Of a stretch of DNA of 64,000 nt, positions 62,163 through 64,000 are shown piece by piece (position 1 is the first letter of the stretch; every line of letters starts with the position of its first letter). Source of the DNA: Anaerolineaceae bacterium (GTDB taxonomy: Bacteria > Chloroflexota > Anaerolineae > Aggregatilineales > Phototrophicaceae). Both the position numbers and the translations under genes were made by a program. The stretch is taken from NCBI GenBank assembly GCA_026708325.1, contig JAPOVC010000026.1, forward strand, positions 62,001 to 126,000, written 5' to 3'. A model generated the notes under the pieces. That model was not told the origin of the DNA, searched no databases, and worked only from the letters and a program-made list of their open reading frames with translations.

Positions 62163-64000
62163 ATGCCTGAAAACAAGCGCCCGGTCACTGCCGAAGACCT
62201 GTTTCGCCTCGTCGTGGTTGAAGAACCGCGCATCAGCCCGGACGGCCGCTACGTGGCCTGGGTGCGGCAGCAGGCACAGAAATTCAGCAACGATTATCGC
62301 CGTGACATCTGGCTGTCGTCCCGGGACGGCGCAACCTGCGTCCAGTTGACGCGCGGCGGCGCCGACAGCAGTCCGCGCTGGTCGCCGGACGGCAGGTCGC
62401 TCGCTTTCGTCTCAGCGCGCAGCGGCAGCGCCCAGCTTTATCTTTTGCCGGTTGCGGCGCCGGGCGGGGAGGCGCGTCAGTTGACCAACATGCCTCGCGG
62501 CGTCAGCAACCCCGTCTGGTCACCGGACGGGCGTCGCATCGCCTTCCTTGCGCCCTGCAACGAGGAAGAGCGCAAACGCGAAGACCAGGGTGTAAAGGAA
62601 CCGGATGCAAGTGATGAACTGGCGGCGCGCCACGCAGCGGAGCGTCTCGCACAGCAGGAAGAGCAGAGCCACGACCCGCGCGTCATCCGTCATATCCCCT
62701 ATCGCGAGGGAACGACCTTCCGCGACGGGCGTCACGCACAGATCTACGTCATTGAGGTCGGCGATGCAGACGGCGCTACCTGCGAGGCCCGTCGCCTGAC
62801 GAATGTTGCTACCGACTACAGTTCGCCCGCCTGGGAGGCGGACGGGGTACACCTGCTGTGCATCCGCAGCGCGCATCCCGATCGTCCCGAGCCGCGGCGC
62901 TGGACCAGCCTGTATCGCATAGACCTGGATGATGGCGCTGAAACAAGCCTCACGGGCGACGAGTTCAATTGCGCCGATGCGGCGCCCGCCCCCGCCGGCG
63001 ATCAGGTCGCTTTCCTGCTCAAGGCGACCAGTCGCCAACCAGAGCGATTGTACCGGCTCGCCCTCGTGTCGGCCCTGGGCGGTGAGGTCCAGGTCCTTAC
63101 CGAGGTCTTCGACCGGCAGGTCGATGAAGGCAGCCTGCGTTGGAGCCCGGACGGCAGGTCGATTGTCTTCAGCGCGGCCAGCGACGGATCGCGCCTTCTC
63201 TGGCGCCTGCGACCCGGTGACGAGCCGGAGGCACTTTTTGACGGCACGCTCGAGGTCCTCGACTACGATCTGGCTTCCGACGGCGCAGTCGCCTGCGTGA
63301 TCAGCAGTCCGCAGGACCCGTCGGCCCTGCATTGGCTCGATGCAGGCAGCCAATCGTTGCGCAACCTGTCCCGGCCCAACGCCGACCTGCTCGACGAAAT
63401 CCACGTGCAGACGGCCCGCGAACAACACTACAGCGCTGAAGACGGGACCGCCCTCCAGGGTTGGCTGATCCTCCCTCCCGACCATGAAGAGGGGATGCAG
63501 CACCCCCTGATCGTGCATATACATGGTGGGCCGCAGATGATGTACAGCCCCGCAAACCCGCCCCTGTGGCTTGAATGGCAATTGCACGCCGCGAACGGTT
63601 ACGCCGTCTTTTTCTGCAACCCGCGCGGCAGCGACGGTTACGGCGAGGCCTTTCGCATGGCGCTGCACAACGCCTGGGGCGAAGTGGCGCAGGCGGACAT
63701 CATGGCCGGCGTCGATCATGTGATCGCCGGCGGGCAAATTGATCCGGAGCGTCTTGCGGTAACCGGCGGCTCCTACGGCGGTTACATGACCGCCTGGATC
63801 ATCGGCCACAGCGACCGTTTCCGCGCCGCCGTGGCCCAGCGCGGCGTCTACAACCTGCTCAGCTTTTACGGCGTCACTGACATCCCCCTGTTCCTCAGCG
63901 ACCAGTTTGACGGCACGGCCACGCAGGACCCCGGGCTGTTGTGGCGACACTCGCCGCTGGCCCATGCGGATGACATCGCGACGCCTCTATTGATCATCGC
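62163..64000 (+). CDS. S9-family prolyl oligopeptidase-like peptidase (3' end outside window)
   Basis: 612 codons are visible before the window ends. The N-terminal half is a WD40/beta-propeller region with repeated SPDGR blades (residues about 25-380), including RISPDGRYVAWVRQQ and SSPRWSPDGRSLAFVS. The C-terminal alpha/beta-hydrolase domain begins near YSAEDGTALQGWLILP. It shows VHIHGGPQMMY, FCNPRGSDGYGEAF and the nucleophile elbow TGGSYGGYMTAWIIG. The Asp and His of the triad lie beyond the edge. It resembles acylaminoacyl-peptidase or DPP-type S9 enzymes. No signal peptide, so cytosolic. The start follows the weak site GGGAA. Confidence 0.92.
   Translation, partial: MPENKRPVTAEDLFRLVVVEEPRISPDGRYVAWVRQQAQKFSNDYRRDIWLSSRDGATCVQLTRGGADSSPRWSPDGRSLAFVSARSGSAQLYLLPVAAPGGEARQLTNMPRGVSNPVWSPDGRRIAFLAPCNEEERKREDQGVKEPDASDELAARHAAERLAQQEEQSHDPRVIRHIPYREGTTFRDGRHAQIYVIEVGDADGATCEARRLTNVATDYSSPAWEADGVHLLCIRSAHPDRPEPRRWTSLYRIDLDDGAETSLTGDEFNCADAAPAPAGDQVAFLLKATSRQPERLYRLALVSALGGEVQVLTEVFDRQVDEGSLRWSPDGRSIVFSAASDGSRLLWRLRPGDEPEALFDGTLEVLDYDLASDGAVACVISSPQDPSALHWLDAGSQSLRNLSRPNADLLDEIHVQTAREQHYSAEDGTALQGWLILPPDHEEGMQHPLIVHIHGGPQMMYSPANPPLWLEWQLHAANGYAVFFCNPRGSDGYGEAFRMALHNAWGEVAQADIMAGVDHVIAGGQIDPERLAVTGGSYGGYMTAWIIGHSDRFRAAVAQRGVYNLLSFYGVTDIPLFLSDQFDGTATQDPGLLWRHSPLAHADDIATPLLII

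Noticed and set aside
62520..63965. Minus-strand frame of 481 codons over the S9 peptidase
   Set aside because: The plus frame has propeller blades and a catalytic Ser motif; the minus frame has none.

Overview
The window is GC-rich, gene-dense bacterial chromosome with about 49 protein genes, most of them housekeeping and biosynthetic, packed into operons on both strands. I see no tRNA, rRNA, CRISPR array, insertion sequence or prophage. The gene set suggests Chloroflexota (Anaerolineae/Caldilineae-like). It includes a LytR-CpsA-Psr enzyme, dipeptide-type ABC permeases, a lone Flp pilin, a membrane-anchored baseplate-J-like protein between alaS and ruvX, an attenuated ilv-leu operon and several promoters that imply leaderless mRNAs. 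That placement is inference, since no rRNA or marker phylogeny could be run.

Layout. 1-1.9 kb: two ABC permeases, the first cut by the window edge. 1.9-5.6 kb: an LCP enzyme, a divergent beta-lactamase-fold protein and a small membrane protein. 5.6-11.9 kb (minus): aldehyde dehydrogenase, iscX, nuoB, nuoCD, nuoI and mrp. This groups iron-sulfur assembly factors with the iron-sulfur subunits of complex I. 11.9-14.3 kb: thrB and thrC diverge, and thrC is followed by a Flp pilin. 14.3-15.8 kb: a cystathionine gamma-synthase-type gene behind a SAM-I riboswitch. 15.8-26.9 kb (minus): one long branched-chain amino acid operon, ilvE-ilvB-ilvN-ilvC-leuA-leuC-leuD-cimA-leuB, with a leader peptide and attenuator in front. 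27-34.5 kb (minus): nadC-nadA-nadB-iscS-argG-argH. 34.6-36.5 kb: an SRPBCC protein and a phytoene-desaturase-like flavoprotein. 36.6-40 kb: a secreted Met/Asp-rich protein, a LarA-like protein and a lone CoA-transferase beta subunit. 40-46.5 kb: an oligopeptide-binding protein, secG, gpmI, a ThuA-like protein and amt-PII. 46.5-51.1 kb: pepA, a DJ-1/PfpI protein, ogt, an ECF sigma factor and tyrS. 51.2-58.2 kb: glgB diverges from alaS-(baseplate-J-like)-ruvX. 58.2-64 kb: amidase, mltG, pyrimidine-nucleoside phosphorylase and an S9 peptidase cut by the window end.

The most notable points are regulatory. The ilv-leu operon has a textbook ribosome-mediated attenuator: a consensus promoter, a 25-residue leader peptide with a nine-residue Val/Leu/Ile run, mutually exclusive antiterminator and terminator hairpins, and a T tract. 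The SAM-I riboswitch has an expression platform containing a segment complementary to the aptamer's own P3 region. Two genes, the flavoprotein and the sigma factor, can only be full length if they start at CTG codons, and both have a well-placed Shine-Dalgarno sequence. The iscX-nuoBCDI-mrp cluster, with an Mrp lacking the family's CxxC, and a PII protein lacking several ATP/2-oxoglutarate residues, are the best protein-level leads.
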